Assembly (NCBI RefSeq): GCF_002104765.1
Contig: NZ_NCXM01000003.1
Location: 248,001-312,000, forward strand
DNA from: Mycolicibacterium vulneris
GTDB lineage: Bacteria; Actinomycetota; Actinomycetes; Mycobacteriales; Mycobacteriaceae
Reading direction: 5' to 3'
DNA: 64,000 bases
Shown one piece after another: positions 15,254 through 25,732 of this stretch. Made by a program: the position numbers and the translations under genes. The notes below the pieces were generated by a model. That model was not told the DNA's origin. It was given only the letters and a program-made list of their open reading frames with translations, and searched no databases. Numbering within the stretch: the stretch's first letter is position 1; each line of letters opens with the position of its first letter.

Positions 15254-16894
15254 ATGAGTAGCCAACGGGGGCTGGTTGCGCGGATCGAGCGCAAACTCGA
15301 GGCGACGGTAGACAATGCCTTCGCCCGGGTATTCGGCGGATCGATCGTTCCGCAGGAGGTCGAAGCCCTGTTATGCCGCGAAGCGCGTGACGGGATCCAG
15401 AAGCTCCACGGAAACCGCCTTTTGGCCCCCAACGAATACATCATTACCCTCGGTATGCACGACTTCGAGAAGGTGAGCGCCGATTCGGATCTCACGTCGA
15501 GCGCTTTCGCGAGGTACTTGGCTGACTACATCCACGAACAGGGGTGGCAAACGTATGGTGAGGTGGTCGTTCGGTTCGACCAGTCGTCGAACCTGCGCAC
15601 CGGCCAGTACCGCGCCCGCGGTGCTGTCAACCCCGATGTCCAGCCCCGCCCGACGGTCCACGACCCCGTCCGGCCACAATCAAATAACGCGTTCGGCGAA
15701 GAACGAGGAGTAGCACCAATGACTGACAATTCTGGCTACCGCGGGGCTCAGGGGCCGGGCCGATCCGGCGACGAGTACTACGACGACCGCTACGGGCATC
15801 CGCAGGACGACGCGCGCGGTGGCCCGGACCCGCAGGGAGCACCCGACCAGCGCGGTGGATATCCACCCGAGCAGCAGGGCTACCCGCCTCAGCAGGGCTA
15901 CCCGCCGCCCCGCCAACCCGAGCAGGGTGGCTACCCGGAGCAGGGCGGCTATCCCGAGCAGGGGCACGGCGGCGGCTACCCGCCGCAGCAGGGCTACCCG
16001 GACCAGCGCGGCTACCCCGACCAGCAGGGTCAGGGCGGCTACCCCCCGCAGCAGGGCTACCCGGACCAGCGCGGCTACCCCGACCAGCAGGGTCAGGGCG
16101 GCTATCCGCAGTCGTACGAGCAGCGTCCACCCGCTCCCGGCGGTTACGGCGGCCAGGGTTATGACCAGGGCTACCGCCAGGGCGGCGGCTACGGCCCTCC
16201 CGGCGGTCAGCAGGGCGGCGGCCAGCAGGGATACGGCGGATACGGCGACTACGGTCGCGGTCCGGCCCGCCCGGAGGAGGGCGGCTACGCGCCGCCCGAA
16301 CACCGACCCGGCTACCCCGAGCAGGGTGGCGGATACGACCAGGGCTACCAGCAGGGGGGCGGATACGGCCGCCAGGACTACGGGTCCGCCGAGTACACCC
16401 AGTACTCCGAGCACGCGCAGGGCGGAACGTACGGCGGCCAGGCCGGGGGCTACCCCGACGCCGCCAGCCCCGAGTACGAGTACGGCCAGCCGGCCGACTA
16501 CGGCCAACAGGCTGACTACGGCCAGCCAGCCGACTACGGGCAGCCCGCCGACTACGGCCAGCAGGGTGGTTACGGCGGCTACGACCAGGGCGGCTACGGC
16601 GCCGGCGGGACCACGATCACTCTTCAGCTCGACGACGGCAGCGGGCGTACCTACCAGCTGCGCGAGGGATCGAACATCGTGGGTCGCGGGCAAGACGCCC
16701 AGTTCCGGTTGCCCGACACCGGCGTGTCACGGCGTCACCTCGAAATCCGCTGGGACGGACAGGTCGCGCTGCTGTCGGATCTGAACTCGACCAACGGCAC
16801 CACGGTGAACAACGCACCGATCCAGGAGTGGCAGTTGGCCGACGGCGACGTGATCCGCTTGGGCCATTCGGAGATCATCGTCCGGATCCACTAA
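15254..16894 (+). CDS. fhaA: FhaA, FHA-domain phosphothreonine-binding protein
   Basis: A 546-residue protein (527 in M. tuberculosis). Residues 1-130 are the conserved N-terminal DUF3662 domain ([20 protein letters not shown]). Residues 170-450 are a Gly/Gln/Tyr/Pro-rich linker with a duplicated 21-residue unit. Residues 455-546 are an FHA domain, with [19 protein letters not shown] and [13 protein letters not shown] supplying the phosphothreonine-binding Arg, Ser and Asn. FhaA is phosphorylated by PknA/PknB, binds the MviN/MurJ pseudokinase domain and regulates peptidoglycan synthesis at the pole and septum. It is the first gene of the cell-growth operon. About 250 bases separate it from tRNA-Leu. 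Confidence 0.95.
   Translation: MSSQRGLVARIERKLEATVDNAFARVFGGSIVPQEVEALLCREARDGIQKLHGNRLLAPNEYIITLGMHDFEKVSADSDLTSSAFARYLADYIHEQGWQTYGEVVVRFDQSSNLRTGQYRARGAVNPDVQPRPTVHDPVRPQSNNAFGEERGVAPMTDNSGYRGAQGPGRSGDEYYDDRYGHPQDDARGGPDPQGAPDQRGGYPPEQQGYPPQQGYPPPRQPEQGGYPEQGGYPEQGHGGGYPPQQGYPDQRGYPDQQGQGGYPPQQGYPDQRGYPDQQGQGGYPQSYEQRPPAPGGYGGQGYDQGYRQGGGYGPPGGQQGGGQQGYGGYGDYGRGPARPEEGGYAPPEHRPGYPEQGGGYDQGYQQGGGYGRQDYGSAEYTQYSEHAQGGTYGGQAGGYPDAASPEYEYGQPADYGQQADYGQPADYGQPADYGQQGGYGGYDQGGYGAGGTTITLQLDDGSGRTYQLREGSNIVGRGQDAQFRLPDTGVSRRHLEIRWDGQVALLSDLNSTNGTTVNNAPIQEWQLADGDVIRLGHSEIIVRIH
15971..16096 (+). repeat. Two tandem 63-bp units in the FhaA linker
   Basis: Units at 15971-16033 and 16034-16096 each encode [20 protein letters not shown] followed by Q, differing at a single position, with a third partial copy beginning at 16097. 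Near-identity at DNA level indicates a recent slippage duplication within an already repetitive low-complexity linker. Confidence 0.8.
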
Positions 16895-17018
16895 GCCACT
16901 GGGCTTAACGCTGCCGTGCTTCGCCCCGTGTCGTCCGCCGTCCAAGTATCGTGACGTAGCCGATGTGCTCGGAGTCACGGGCGCCAGGAATGCGACGCTA
17001 GGACGGAAAGGACGCCAG

Positions 17019-17486
17019 ATGCAGGGACTGGTACTGCAGCTGACGCGCGCCGGATTTTTAATGTTGCTGTGGGTATTCATCTGGTCCGTGCTGCGAATCC
17101 TTCGGACCGACATCTACGCGCCCACCGGTGCTGTCATGGTACGACGTGGTTTGGCGCTGCGGAGCACGCTGTTGCCTTCGCGCCAGCGCCGCCACGCGGC
17201 TCGGTACCTGGTGGTCACCGAAGGCGCGCTGGCCGGCGGACGCATCACGCTGAGCGGACAGCCGGTCTTGATCGGCAGGGCCGACGACTCGACGCTGGTG
17301 CTTACCGACGACTACGCCTCGACGCGGCACGCCAGGCTGTCTCAGCGCGGCTCGGAGTGGTACGTCGAGGATCTAGGATCGACCAACGGCACTTACCTTG
17401 ACAGGGCGAAGGTGACGACTGCGGTACGAGTTCCGATCGGAACACCGATTCGAATCGGCAAAACGGCGATTGAGTTGCGCCCGTGA
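17019..17486 (+). CDS. fhaB: FhaB (FipA), FHA-domain membrane protein
   Basis: A 155-residue protein, identical in length to M. tuberculosis FhaB. Residues 6-28 form a single membrane anchor. Residues 65-155 form an FHA domain with LIGRADDSTLVL, STRHARLSQR and EDLGSTNGTYLD. It binds phosphothreonine on division proteins and links FtsZ, FtsQ and PknA signalling, as shown for FipA. The ATG at 17019, with GGAAAGGA upstream, was chosen over an earlier in-frame start because it reproduces the family length. It overlaps pstP by 4 bases. Confidence 0.95.
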   Translation: MQGLVLQLTRAGFLMLLWVFIWSVLRILRTDIYAPTGAVMVRRGLALRSTLLPSRQRRHAARYLVVTEGALAGGRITLSGQPVLIGRADDSTLVLTDDYASTRHARLSQRGSEWYVEDLGSTNGTYLDRAKVTTAVRVPIGTPIRIGKTAIELRP

Positions 17487-18991
17487 CCCTGGTCCTGCGA
17501 TATGCCGCGCGGAGTGATCGCGGCCTGGTACGCGCCAACAACGAAGATTCCGTCTATGCGGGCGCACGGCTGCTCGCGCTGGCCGACGGCATGGGTGGTC
17601 ATGCAGCCGGCGAGGTGGCGTCCCAGCTGGTGATCGCCGCGCTGGCCCACCTCGATGACGACGAGCCGGGCGGCGATCTGCTGGCCAAGCTCGACAACGC
17701 GGTGCGTTCCGGCAATGCGGCCATCGCCGCACAGGTGGAGGCCGAGCCCGAGCTGGAGGGGATGGGCACCACGCTCACCGCGATCCTGTTCGCGGGCGAC
17801 CGCATCGGGATGGTGCACATCGGCGACTCGCGCGGCTACCTGCTGCGCGACGGGGAGCTGACCCAGATCACCAAGGACGACACGTTCGTCCAGACCCTGG
17901 TCGATGAAGGCCGCATCACCCGAGAAGAGGCTCACAGCCACCCGCAGCGGTCGTTGATCATGCGGGCGCTCACCGGCCACGAGGTCGAGCCGACGTTGAC
18001 CATGCGCGAGGCGCGCGCCGGTGACCGCTATCTGCTCTGCTCGGACGGGTTATCGGATCCGGTGAGCGACGAGACCATCCTCGAGGCCCTGCAGATCCCC
18101 GATGTCGCCGAGGCCGCCTACCGCCTCATCGAGTTGGCGCTGCGCGGCGGCGGGCCGGACAACGTGACCGTCGTGGTCGCCGACGTGGTCGACTACGACT
18201 ACGGGCAGACCCAGCCGATTCTCGCCGGCGCGGTGTCGGGCGACGAGGATCAGATGACCCTGCCCAACACCTCGGCCGGCCGCGCCTCGGCGATTCGGCC
18301 CCGTGAAGAGGCCGCCAAACGCGTTGCGCCGCAACCGGAGACACCGAACCGGCCGCGCTGGTCGCGCCAGAAGATGTACATGGCCGTCGGCCTGGCGGTG
18401 CTGTTGGTGTTCGCGGGCCTCACCGTCGGATGGTGGGTCATTCAACGCAACTACTACGTCGCGGAATACAGCGGCAGGATCTCCATCGTCCGCGGGATCC
18501 AGGGCACCCTGCTGGGCATCCCGTTGCAGGAGCCCTACCTGGTGGGCTGCCTCAACGCCCGCAACGAGCTCTCCCTGGTCAGCTACGGGCAATCCAGTGG
18601 CCACCCCAATTGCCAGCTGATGACGCTGCAAGACCTGCGCCGCCCCGGACAAGTGCAAGTCCAAACCGGGTTGCCGGGCGGCAGCCTGGACCAGGCCGAG
18701 TCGCAGCTGCGGCAGCTTCTGGCCGAATATCTGTTGCCGATCTGTCCGCCCCCGCGCGCGACGTCACCGCCCGGCTCACCGGGCGCCCGCAGCGGAACAC
18801 CAGAATCCGGCACCACCGCATCGCCCGCACCACCGACCACCAGCTCTTCGAGCGCCAGCCCCTCACCGAGCACGAGCGCCAACGGCCCCGCGAACTCTGC
18901 GCCGGCAGGCCCGACGACCACGTCGCAGACAGTCACCGCGCTTCCCGGGCCGCCACTTCAACCGGGCATCGATTGCCGGACGGTGGCATGA
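17483..18991 (+). CDS. pstP: PstP, PP2C-type serine/threonine phosphatase
   Basis: A 502-residue membrane protein (514 in M. tuberculosis). Residues 5-235 are the PP2C catalytic domain with metal-binding motifs ARSDRGLVRANNED, ALADGMGGH, HIGDSRGYLLRDG and GGGPDNVTVVV. A juxtamembrane linker leads to one transmembrane helix near residues 300-320, then an extracellular region with a long Ser/Thr/Pro-rich tail. It removes phosphate from PknA and PknB and their substrates, so it is the off-switch of this operon's signalling. The GTG start overlaps the fhaB stop, and its stop overlaps rodA (ATGA). Confidence 0.95.
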   Translation: MTLVLRYAARSDRGLVRANNEDSVYAGARLLALADGMGGHAAGEVASQLVIAALAHLDDDEPGGDLLAKLDNAVRSGNAAIAAQVEAEPELEGMGTTLTAILFAGDRIGMVHIGDSRGYLLRDGELTQITKDDTFVQTLVDEGRITREEAHSHPQRSLIMRALTGHEVEPTLTMREARAGDRYLLCSDGLSDPVSDETILEALQIPDVAEAAYRLIELALRGGGPDNVTVVVADVVDYDYGQTQPILAGAVSGDEDQMTLPNTSAGRASAIRPREEAAKRVAPQPETPNRPRWSRQKMYMAVGLAVLLVFAGLTVGWWVIQRNYYVAEYSGRISIVRGIQGTLLGIPLQEPYLVGCLNARNELSLVSYGQSSGHPNCQLMTLQDLRRPGQVQVQTGLPGGSLDQAESQLRQLLAEYLLPICPPPRATSPPGSPGARSGTPESGTTASPAPPTTSSSSASPSPSTSANGPANSAPAGPTTTSQTVTALPGPPLQPGIDCRTVA

Positions 18992-20394
18992 CGACCCAAC
19001 TTCAGCCGCCGGTCGCGGTCACGCCCCCGTTGCCTACCCGGCGTAATGCCGAGTTGCTGCTGCTGGGCTTCGCCTCACTGATCACTGTCGCCGCGCTGCT
19101 GATAGTTGAAGCCAACCAGGAGCGCGATCTGCACTGGACCGCGATCAGCTACGGGCTGGTGTTCCTCATCGTCTTCGGGTCGGCGCACATGGCGATCCGA
19201 CGTTTCGCGCCCTACACCGATCCGCTGCTGTTGCCGATCGTGGCCTTGCTCAACGGCCTTGGCCTGGTCATGATTCACCGACTCGACCTGGTCACCAATC
19301 AACTCAGCGGACGACACCACCCCAGTGCGACCCAGCAGATGCTGTGGACCCTGATCGGCGTGGTTACCTTTTCGCTGGTGGTCACGTTCCTGAAAGACCA
19401 TCGGCAACTGGCGCGCTACGGTTACATCTGCGGCCTGGTCGGCCTGGTCTTCCTGGTGATCCCTGCCCTGCTGCCGGCGTCGCTGTCCGAGCAGAACGGC
19501 GCCAAGATCTGGATTCGCTTCCCCGGCTTCTCAATTCAGCCCGCCGAGTTCTCCAAGATCCTGCTGCTGATCTTCTTCTCCGCGGTGCTGATCGCCAAGC
19601 GCGGCCTGTTCACCAGCGTCGGTAAGCATTTCATGGGACTGACCCTGCCCCGTCCGCGCGACCTCGCGCCCCTGCTGGCGGCGTGGGTGATCTCGGTCGG
19701 CGTGATGGCGTTCGAAAAAGATCTCGGCACATCGCTATTGCTGTACACCTCGTTTCTGGTGGTGGTGTACCTCGCCACTCAACGCTTCAGCTGGGTGGGG
19801 ATCGGCCTAGTGCTGTTCATCGCGGGAAGCGTTGTCGCGTATTACATTTTCGCCCACGTCCGGGTCCGCGTGCAGATGTGGTGGGACCCGTTCTCCGACC
19901 CCGACGGGAGCGGCTACCAGATTGTCCAGTCGCTCTTCAGTTTTGCCACCGGCGGGATCTTCGGGACCGGCCTGGGTAACGGTCAGCCCGACACCGTACC
20001 GGCCGCTTCGACCGACTTCATCATCGCCGCGTTCGGCGAAGAACTGGGGCTGGTGGGCCTGGCCAGCATTCTGATGCTCTACACCATCGTGATCGTGCGG
20101 GGCCTGCGCACGGCGATCGCCACCCGCGACAGCTTCGGCAAGCTCCTGGCCGCGGGCCTGGCGTCGACGCTGGCCCTTCAGCTGTTCATCGTCGTCGGCG
20201 GGGTAACCCAACTCATTCCGCTGACCGGCCTGACAACGCCGTGGATGTCTTACGGGGGCTCGTCCCTGCTGGCGAACTACGTGCTGCTGGCCATCCTGGC
20301 GCGCATCTCGCACAGCGCCCGTCGTCCCCTGCGCAGCCGCACCCGCAAGCCGCCGATCGCGGCGGCCAGCACAGAGGTGATCGAGAAAGTATGA
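18988..20394 (+). CDS. rodA: RodA, SEDS peptidoglycan glycosyltransferase
   Basis: A 468-residue protein with about 12 transmembrane helices, matching the 469-residue M. tuberculosis RodA. The SEDS signature is present: FSIQPAEFSKILLL, AFEKDLGTSLLLY and the C-terminal TTPWMSYGGSSLLANY. RodA polymerises glycan strands from lipid II during elongation, with a class B penicillin-binding protein as partner, which here is the next gene. The ATG at 18988 overlaps the pstP stop, and the end overlaps pbpA by 4 bases. Confidence 0.95.
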   Translation: MTTQLQPPVAVTPPLPTRRNAELLLLGFASLITVAALLIVEANQERDLHWTAISYGLVFLIVFGSAHMAIRRFAPYTDPLLLPIVALLNGLGLVMIHRLDLVTNQLSGRHHPSATQQMLWTLIGVVTFSLVVTFLKDHRQLARYGYICGLVGLVFLVIPALLPASLSEQNGAKIWIRFPGFSIQPAEFSKILLLIFFSAVLIAKRGLFTSVGKHFMGLTLPRPRDLAPLLAAWVISVGVMAFEKDLGTSLLLYTSFLVVVYLATQRFSWVGIGLVLFIAGSVVAYYIFAHVRVRVQMWWDPFSDPDGSGYQIVQSLFSFATGGIFGTGLGNGQPDTVPAASTDFIIAAFGEELGLVGLASILMLYTIVIVRGLRTAIATRDSFGKLLAAGLASTLALQLFIVVGGVTQLIPLTGLTTPWMSYGGSSLLANYVLLAILARISHSARRPLRSRTRKPPIAAASTEVIEKV

Positions 20395-21869
20395 ACGCCT
20401 CTCTGCGCCGGATCTCGGTGACCGTGATGGCGTTGATCGTGTTGCTGTTGATCAACGCCACGATGACGCAGGTCTTCGCCGCCGACTCGCTGCGTGCCGA
20501 CCCGCGCAATCAGCGGGTTTTGCTCGACGAGTATTCGCGCCAGCGCGGCCAGATTGTGGCAGGCGGCCAGCTGCTGGCCTATTCGGCCGCCACCGACAAC
20601 CGCTACCGCTTCCTGCGCGTCTACCCCAACCCGGCGGAGTACGCACCCGTCACCGGCTTCTATTCGCTGCGCTATTCCAGCACCGGCCTGGAACGCGCCG
20701 AGGATCCGCTGTTGAACGGGTCCGACGAGCGGCTGTTCGGGCGCAGGCTGGCCGACTTCTTCACCGGCCGTGACCCGCGCGGCGCGAATGTCGACACCAC
20801 GATCAAGCCGCGGATCCAGCGCGCCGCCTGGGACGCGATGCAACAGGGCTGCGGCGGCCCGCCGTGCAAGGGCGCCGTCGTCGCCCTCGAGCCGTCGACC
20901 GGCAAGATCCTGGCGATGGTGTCGTCGCCGTCCTATGACCCCAACCTGCTGTCGTCGCACGATCCCGAGGTGCAGGCGCAAGCGTGGCAGAAGTTGCGTG
21001 ACGACCCCAACAACCCGCTGACCAACCGTGCGATCTCGGAGACGTACCCACCCGGCTCCACCTTCAAGGTGATCACCACCGCGGCCGCGCTGCAGGCCGG
21101 GGCCTCCGACACCGAGCAGCTGACGGCGGCGCCCTCCATCCCGCTGCCCAACAGCACGGCAACTTTGGAGAACTACGGTGGGGAATCGTGTGGAAACGAG
21201 CCGACGGTGTCGCTGCGGCAGGCCTTCGCCCTGTCCTGCAACACGGCATTCGTCCAGCTCGGCATGCTCACCGGCTCCGACGCGCTACGCAACATGGCGC
21301 ACTCGTTCGGGCTGGACAGCACGCCCAGCGTCATCCCGCTGCAGGTCGCGGAGTCGACCGTGGGGATCATTCCGGACGCCGCGGCGCTGGGAATGTCGAG
21401 CATCGGCCAGAAGGACGTCGCGATGACACCCCTGCAGAACGCCGAGATCGCCGCGACCATCGCGAACGATGGGGTGACGATGCAGCCCTACCTGATCGAC
21501 AGCCTCAAGGGGCCAGACCTGACCACGATCAGCACCACGGCACCGTATGAGCAGCGGCGCGCCGTGTCACCGCAGGTCGCCGCTAAGCTAACAGAGCTGA
21601 TGGTCGGCGCCGAGAAGGTCGCACAGCAGAAAGGGGCCATTCCCGGCGTGCAGATCGCATCGAAGACTGGTACCGCAGAGCATGGCAGCGATCCGCGGCA
21701 CACCCCGCCGCACGCGTGGTACATCGCTTTCGCGCCCGCACAGACCCCGAAGGTCGCTGTGGCGGTGTTGGTGGAGAATGGCGCCGACCGCCTGTCCGCG
21801 ACAGGGGGTGCACTCGCCGCGCCGATCGGACGGGCTGTGATCCAGGCCGCGCTACAGGGAGGACCATGA
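20391..21869 (+). CDS. pbpA: PbpA, class B penicillin-binding protein
   Basis: A 492-residue protein (491 in M. tuberculosis) with an N-terminal signal anchor at residues 10-30, a dimerisation region and a C-terminal transpeptidase domain. The active-site motifs are STFK (catalytic Ser, about residue 222), SCN (about 281) and KTGTAE (about 424). It cross-links peptidoglycan and in mycobacteria is required for normal septation, being regulated by PknB. It overlaps rodA and pknA by 4 bases each, which fits a RodA-PBP pair made together. Confidence 0.95.
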   Translation: MNASLRRISVTVMALIVLLLINATMTQVFAADSLRADPRNQRVLLDEYSRQRGQIVAGGQLLAYSAATDNRYRFLRVYPNPAEYAPVTGFYSLRYSSTGLERAEDPLLNGSDERLFGRRLADFFTGRDPRGANVDTTIKPRIQRAAWDAMQQGCGGPPCKGAVVALEPSTGKILAMVSSPSYDPNLLSSHDPEVQAQAWQKLRDDPNNPLTNRAISETYPPGSTFKVITTAAALQAGASDTEQLTAAPSIPLPNSTATLENYGGESCGNEPTVSLRQAFALSCNTAFVQLGMLTGSDALRNMAHSFGLDSTPSVIPLQVAESTVGIIPDAAALGMSSIGQKDVAMTPLQNAEIAATIANDGVTMQPYLIDSLKGPDLTTISTTAPYEQRRAVSPQVAAKLTELMVGAEKVAQQKGAIPGVQIASKTGTAEHGSDPRHTPPHAWYIAFAPAQTPKVAVAVLVENGADRLSATGGALAAPIGRAVIQAALQGGP

Positions 21870-23152
21870 GCCCGCGAGTTGGTGTGACGCTGTCTGGCAG
21901 GTACCGCCTACAGCGCCTGATCGCCACCGGCGGCATGGGTCAGGTGTGGGAGGCGGTAGACAGCCGGCTGGGCCGACGCGTCGCGGTGAAGGTGCTCAAG
22001 CAGGAGTTCTCCCAGGACCCCGAGTTCATTGAGCGGTTCCGCGCCGAGGCGCGTACCACCGCGATGCTCAACCACCCGGGGATCGCGGCCGTCCACGACT
22101 ACGGCGAAAGTCAGCTGGACGGGGAGGGCCGCACCGCCTATCTGGTGATGGAGCTGGTCAACGGCGAGCCGCTGAACTCGGTGCTCAAGCGCACCGGCCG
22201 ACTGTCGCTGCGCCACGCCCTGGACATGCTCGAGCAGACGGGACGCGCACTGCAGGTGGCGCACGCGGCCGGGCTGGTGCACCGCGACGTCAAGCCGGGC
22301 AACATCTTGATCACCCCGACCGGCCAGGTGAAGATCACCGACTTCGGTATCGCCAAGGCCGTCGACGCCGCACCGGTGACCCAGACCGGGATGGTGATGG
22401 GCACCGCCCAATACATCGCACCCGAGCAGGCTTTGGGCCACGACGCCACCCCGTCCAGCGACGTGTACTCGCTGGGAGTCGTTGGCTACGAGGTTGTTTC
22501 GGGCAAGCGGCCGTTCACCGGTGACGGCGCGCTGACGGTGGCGATGAAGCACATCAAGGAACCGCCGCCGCCGCTGCCCGCCGAGCTGCCGCCTAACGTG
22601 CGCGAACTCATCGAGATCACCCTGGTGAAAAACCCCGCGATGCGATACCGCAGCGGCGGGCCGTTCGCCGACGCCGTGGCCGCGGTGCGCGCCGGTCGTC
22701 GTCCGCCACGGCCCAGCGCGACACCGCCCGCCGGCCGGGCCTCGCCGGCGGCCATACCGTCCAGCCCGACCACCCGCGCGGCCGCGGTGTCGCCGAGCCG
22801 AAGCGCGGCGCCCCGTCGGTCGCGACCGACCACCGGCGGACACCGCCCACCCCCGGCTCGGCGTACCTTCTCCTCGGGTCAGCGCGCGCTGCTGTGGGCG
22901 GCCGGCGTGCTCGGCGCGCTGGCGATCATCATCGCGGTGCTCATCGTCATCAATTCGAAGGCCGACCAGCAGCAACAGCCACCGACGGTGACCGACACCG
23001 GGACGCCGCCCGCCTCGGCGCCTCCGCCGGCGAGCAAGACACCGAGCGGTTCGGGGGCCCGGCCCGAAATGCGACTCGATTGGCCGGATGACGGGACAAT
23101 AGGGACCTCCGGCTTCCACAACGTGCCGGCCCGACACGGAACACATCAATGA
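21866..23152 (+). CDS. pknA: PknA, transmembrane serine/threonine kinase
   Basis: A 428-residue protein (431 in M. tuberculosis). The Hanks-type kinase domain (10-275) shows the Gly loop ATGGMG, catalytic Lys in [22 protein letters not shown] and the APEQ motif. The activation loop has Thr residues around [15 protein letters not shown] Pro/Arg-rich juxtamembrane segment precedes one transmembrane helix at about 340-360 and a short extracellular tail without PASTA repeats. PknA phosphorylates division and wall proteins including FtsZ, MurD and Wag31. It overlaps pbpA and pknB. Confidence 0.95.
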   Translation: MSPRVGVTLSGRYRLQRLIATGGMGQVWEAVDSRLGRRVAVKVLKQEFSQDPEFIERFRAEARTTAMLNHPGIAAVHDYGESQLDGEGRTAYLVMELVNGEPLNSVLKRTGRLSLRHALDMLEQTGRALQVAHAAGLVHRDVKPGNILITPTGQVKITDFGIAKAVDAAPVTQTGMVMGTAQYIAPEQALGHDATPSSDVYSLGVVGYEVVSGKRPFTGDGALTVAMKHIKEPPPPLPAELPPNVRELIEITLVKNPAMRYRSGGPFADAVAAVRAGRRPPRPSATPPAGRASPAAIPSSPTTRAAAVSPSRSAAPRRSRPTTGGHRPPPARRTFSSGQRALLWAAGVLGALAIIIAVLIVINSKADQQQQPPTVTDTGTPPASAPPPASKTPSGSGARPEMRLDWPDDGTIGTSGFHNVPARHGTHQ

Positions 23153-25029
23153 CCACGCCGCAGCACCTGTCCGACCGTTACGAACTGGGCGAGATCCTCG
23201 GCTTCGGGGGTATGTCCGAGGTTCACCTGGCCCGCGACGTCCGTTTGCATCGCGACGTCGCGGTGAAGGTGCTGCGCGCGGATCTGGCCCGCGACCCCAG
23301 CTTCTACCTACGCTTCCGGCGCGAGGCGCAAAACGCCGCCGCGCTGAACCACCCGTCCATCGTCGCGGTCTACGACACCGGCGAGGCCGAGACACCCACC
23401 GGGCCGCTGCCCTACATCGTCATGGAGTACGTCGACGGCGTCACCCTGCGCGACATCGTGCACACCGATGGCCCGCTGCCGCCGCGCCGGGCCATCGAGA
23501 TCATCGCCGACGCGTGTCAGGCGCTGAACTTCAGCCACCAGAACGGCATCATCCACCGAGACGTCAAGCCGGCCAACATCATGATCAGCACCACCAACGC
23601 GGTCAAGGTGATGGACTTCGGTATCGCCCGCGCGATCGCGGACAGCGGCAACAGCGTCACCCAGACCGCCGCGGTGATCGGAACCGCGCAGTATCTCTCG
23701 CCCGAGCAGGCCCGCGGCGACACCGTCGACGCCCGTTCCGACGTGTACTCGTTGGGCTGTGTGCTTTACGAAATCCTCACGGGCGAGCCGCCTTTCACCG
23801 GTGATTCGCCGGTTGCCGTTGCCTACCAACATGTTCGGGAAGACCCGATCCCGCCGTCACAGCGGCACGAGGGCATCTCCGCCGACCTCGACGCCGTGGT
23901 GCTCAAGGCGCTGGCGAAGAATCCCGACAACCGTTATCAGACCGCGGCGGAGATGCGTACCGATCTTATTCGGGTGCACAACGGCGAAAAGCCCGAAGCG
24001 CCAAAGGTGCTCACCGATGCCGATCGGAGCTCGCTGCTGTCGTCCACTCCCGGCGCCGCCGGCCCGTCGCGGACCGATCCGCTGCCGCGTCAGGTTCTCG
24101 CCGACGCGGGCGAGGACCGCAACGTCGGCTCGGTCGGCCGCTGGATCGTCGCGGTCGCCGCGCTGGCGATTTTGACGATCGTTGTCGTCATCGCGTTCAA
24201 CACGTTCGGCGGTGGCGCCCGCGATGTGCAGGTGCCCGACGTGCGCGGGCAGGTGTCCGCCGACGCCATCGCGGCGCTGCAGAACCGCGGCTTCAAGACC
24301 CGCACCTTGCAGAAGCCGGATTCCGCGATCCCGCCCGACCACGTCATCGGCACCGACCCGGGCGCCAACGCGTCGGTCACTGCGGGCGACGAGATCACCA
24401 TCAACGTCTCCACCGGGCCCGAACAGCGCGAGGTGCCCGACGTGTCCTCGCTGAGCTACTCCGACGCGGTCACCAAGCTCAAGGCCGCGGGATTCAGCAA
24501 GTTCAAGCAGGCCAACTCGCCGTCGACCCCGGAACTGCTGGGCAAGGTGATCGGGACCAACCCGCCGGCCAACCAGACATCGGCGATCACCAACGTCGTC
24601 ACCCTCATCGTCGGCTCCGGGCCGGAGACCAAGCAGGTTCCCGATATCGCGGGTCAGACCGTCGACATCGCGCAGAAGAACCTGACCGTCTACGGCTTCA
24701 GCAAGGTCACCCAGGTGCAGGTGGACAGCCCCCGTCCGGCCGGTGAGGTGATCGGCACCAATCCGCCCAAGGGACAGCCGGTTCCGGTCGACTCGGTGAT
24801 CGAGCTGCAGGTGTCCAAGGGCAACCAGTTCATCATGCCCGACCTATCCGGCATGTTCTGGACCGACGCCGAGCCACGGCTACGCGCGCTGGGCTGGACG
24901 GGCATCTTGGACAAGGGCGCCGACGTCGACGCCGGTGGCTCTCAGTCCCATCGGGTGGTGTATCAGAACCCGCCGGCCGGTTCCGGGGTCAACCGGGACG
25001 GCATCATCACGCTGAAGTTCGGTCAGTAG
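23149..25029 (+). CDS. pknB: PknB, PASTA-domain serine/threonine kinase
   Basis: A 626-residue protein, the same length as in M. tuberculosis. The kinase domain (1-280) has [31 protein letters not shown] and an activation loop with [13 protein letters not shown]. One transmembrane helix lies at about 331-353. Four extracellular PASTA repeats follow, each opening with a VPD-, MPD- or similar segment ([28 protein letters not shown]). PASTA domains sense muropeptides or lipid II. PknB is the master regulator of growth and division. Its last 23 bases overlap the convergent trpG. Confidence 0.95.
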   Translation: MTTPQHLSDRYELGEILGFGGMSEVHLARDVRLHRDVAVKVLRADLARDPSFYLRFRREAQNAAALNHPSIVAVYDTGEAETPTGPLPYIVMEYVDGVTLRDIVHTDGPLPPRRAIEIIADACQALNFSHQNGIIHRDVKPANIMISTTNAVKVMDFGIARAIADSGNSVTQTAAVIGTAQYLSPEQARGDTVDARSDVYSLGCVLYEILTGEPPFTGDSPVAVAYQHVREDPIPPSQRHEGISADLDAVVLKALAKNPDNRYQTAAEMRTDLIRVHNGEKPEAPKVLTDADRSSLLSSTPGAAGPSRTDPLPRQVLADAGEDRNVGSVGRWIVAVAALAILTIVVVIAFNTFGGGARDVQVPDVRGQVSADAIAALQNRGFKTRTLQKPDSAIPPDHVIGTDPGANASVTAGDEITINVSTGPEQREVPDVSSLSYSDAVTKLKAAGFSKFKQANSPSTPELLGKVIGTNPPANQTSAITNVVTLIVGSGPETKQVPDIAGQTVDIAQKNLTVYGFSKVTQVQVDSPRPAGEVIGTNPPKGQPVPVDSVIELQVSKGNQFIMPDLSGMFWTDAEPRLRALGWTGILDKGADVDAGGSQSHRVVYQNPPAGSGVNRDGIITLKFGQ

Positions 25030-25693
25030 CCGTCGGGTCGGCCGGGAAATAGGGTCGCACCGCGACGTGTACGTCGTTCTCGAGCCGGCGCACCAACGTG
25101 TCGTCGCGCTCCCATCCGCAGTCGGCGAGCCAGTTCGCCAGTATCCGGTGGCCGCCCTCGGTCAGGATCGACTCCGGGTGGAACTGGACACCGTGAATCG
25201 GTAATTCGGTGTGCCGCACGCCCATGATCACGCCGCTTTCGGTGTGGGCCGTGACCTGAAGCACCGGCGGCAGCGACTCGGGCAGGATGGTCAGCGAGTG
25301 GTAGCGAGTCGCCGTGAAGGGGTCCGGAAGTCCTTGCAGCACACCGGTATTGCCGTGGTGGACGCTGCTGGTCTTGCCGTGCAGCAGCTCGGGGGCCCGG
25401 TCGACAACGGCACCGAAGGCGACGCCGATGGCCTGGTGCCCCAAACAGACGCCGAGCAGCGGGGTCCGCTCGGCGGCGCACGCGCGAACCATCGGAATCG
25501 ACACGCCCGCGCGTTCCGGGGTGCCCGGCCCCGGACTGAGCAACACCCCGTCGAACTGGCGGGCGACGGCGGCCTCGTCGGCGAGCCGGGTGTCGTCATT
25601 GCGCCAGACTTCGGCGTCTACACCCAGCTGACCGAGGTACTGCACCAGGTTGAACACGAAGCTGTCGTAGTTGTCGACAACCAGGATCCGCAT
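25007..25693 (-). CDS. trpG: Anthranilate/para-aminobenzoate synthase glutamine amidotransferase component
   Basis: A 228-residue class I glutamine amidotransferase (232 in M. tuberculosis Rv0013). The triad is visible: the nucleophile Cys in LLGVCLGHQA, and His and Glu in VQFHPES. The oxyanion motif is LLSPGPGTPE. It supplies ammonia from glutamine to TrpE for anthranilate and probably to PabB for folate, as it is the only such subunit usual in mycobacteria. The N-terminus MRILVVDNYDSFVFNLVQYL is complete. Its 3' end overlaps that of pknB on the other strand. Confidence 0.92.
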   Translation of the reverse strand: MRILVVDNYDSFVFNLVQYLGQLGVDAEVWRNDDTRLADEAAVARQFDGVLLSPGPGTPERAGVSIPMVRACAAERTPLLGVCLGHQAIGVAFGAVVDRAPELLHGKTSSVHHGNTGVLQGLPDPFTATRYHSLTILPESLPPVLQVTAHTESGVIMGVRHTELPIHGVQFHPESILTEGGHRILANWLADCGWERDDTLVRRLENDVHVAVRPYFPADPTATDRTSA

Positions 25694-25732
25694 CGTGCCA
25701 GGTTACCGCCCCGCCGGTGCTCGCGAAGCTGG

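Noticed and set aside
15680..16693. A 337-codon hydrophobic-looking frame opposite fhaA
   Set aside because: It is the complement of the GGY/PQQ repeat region, which gives LLV/VAA-rich nonsense. fhaA is the conserved gene.
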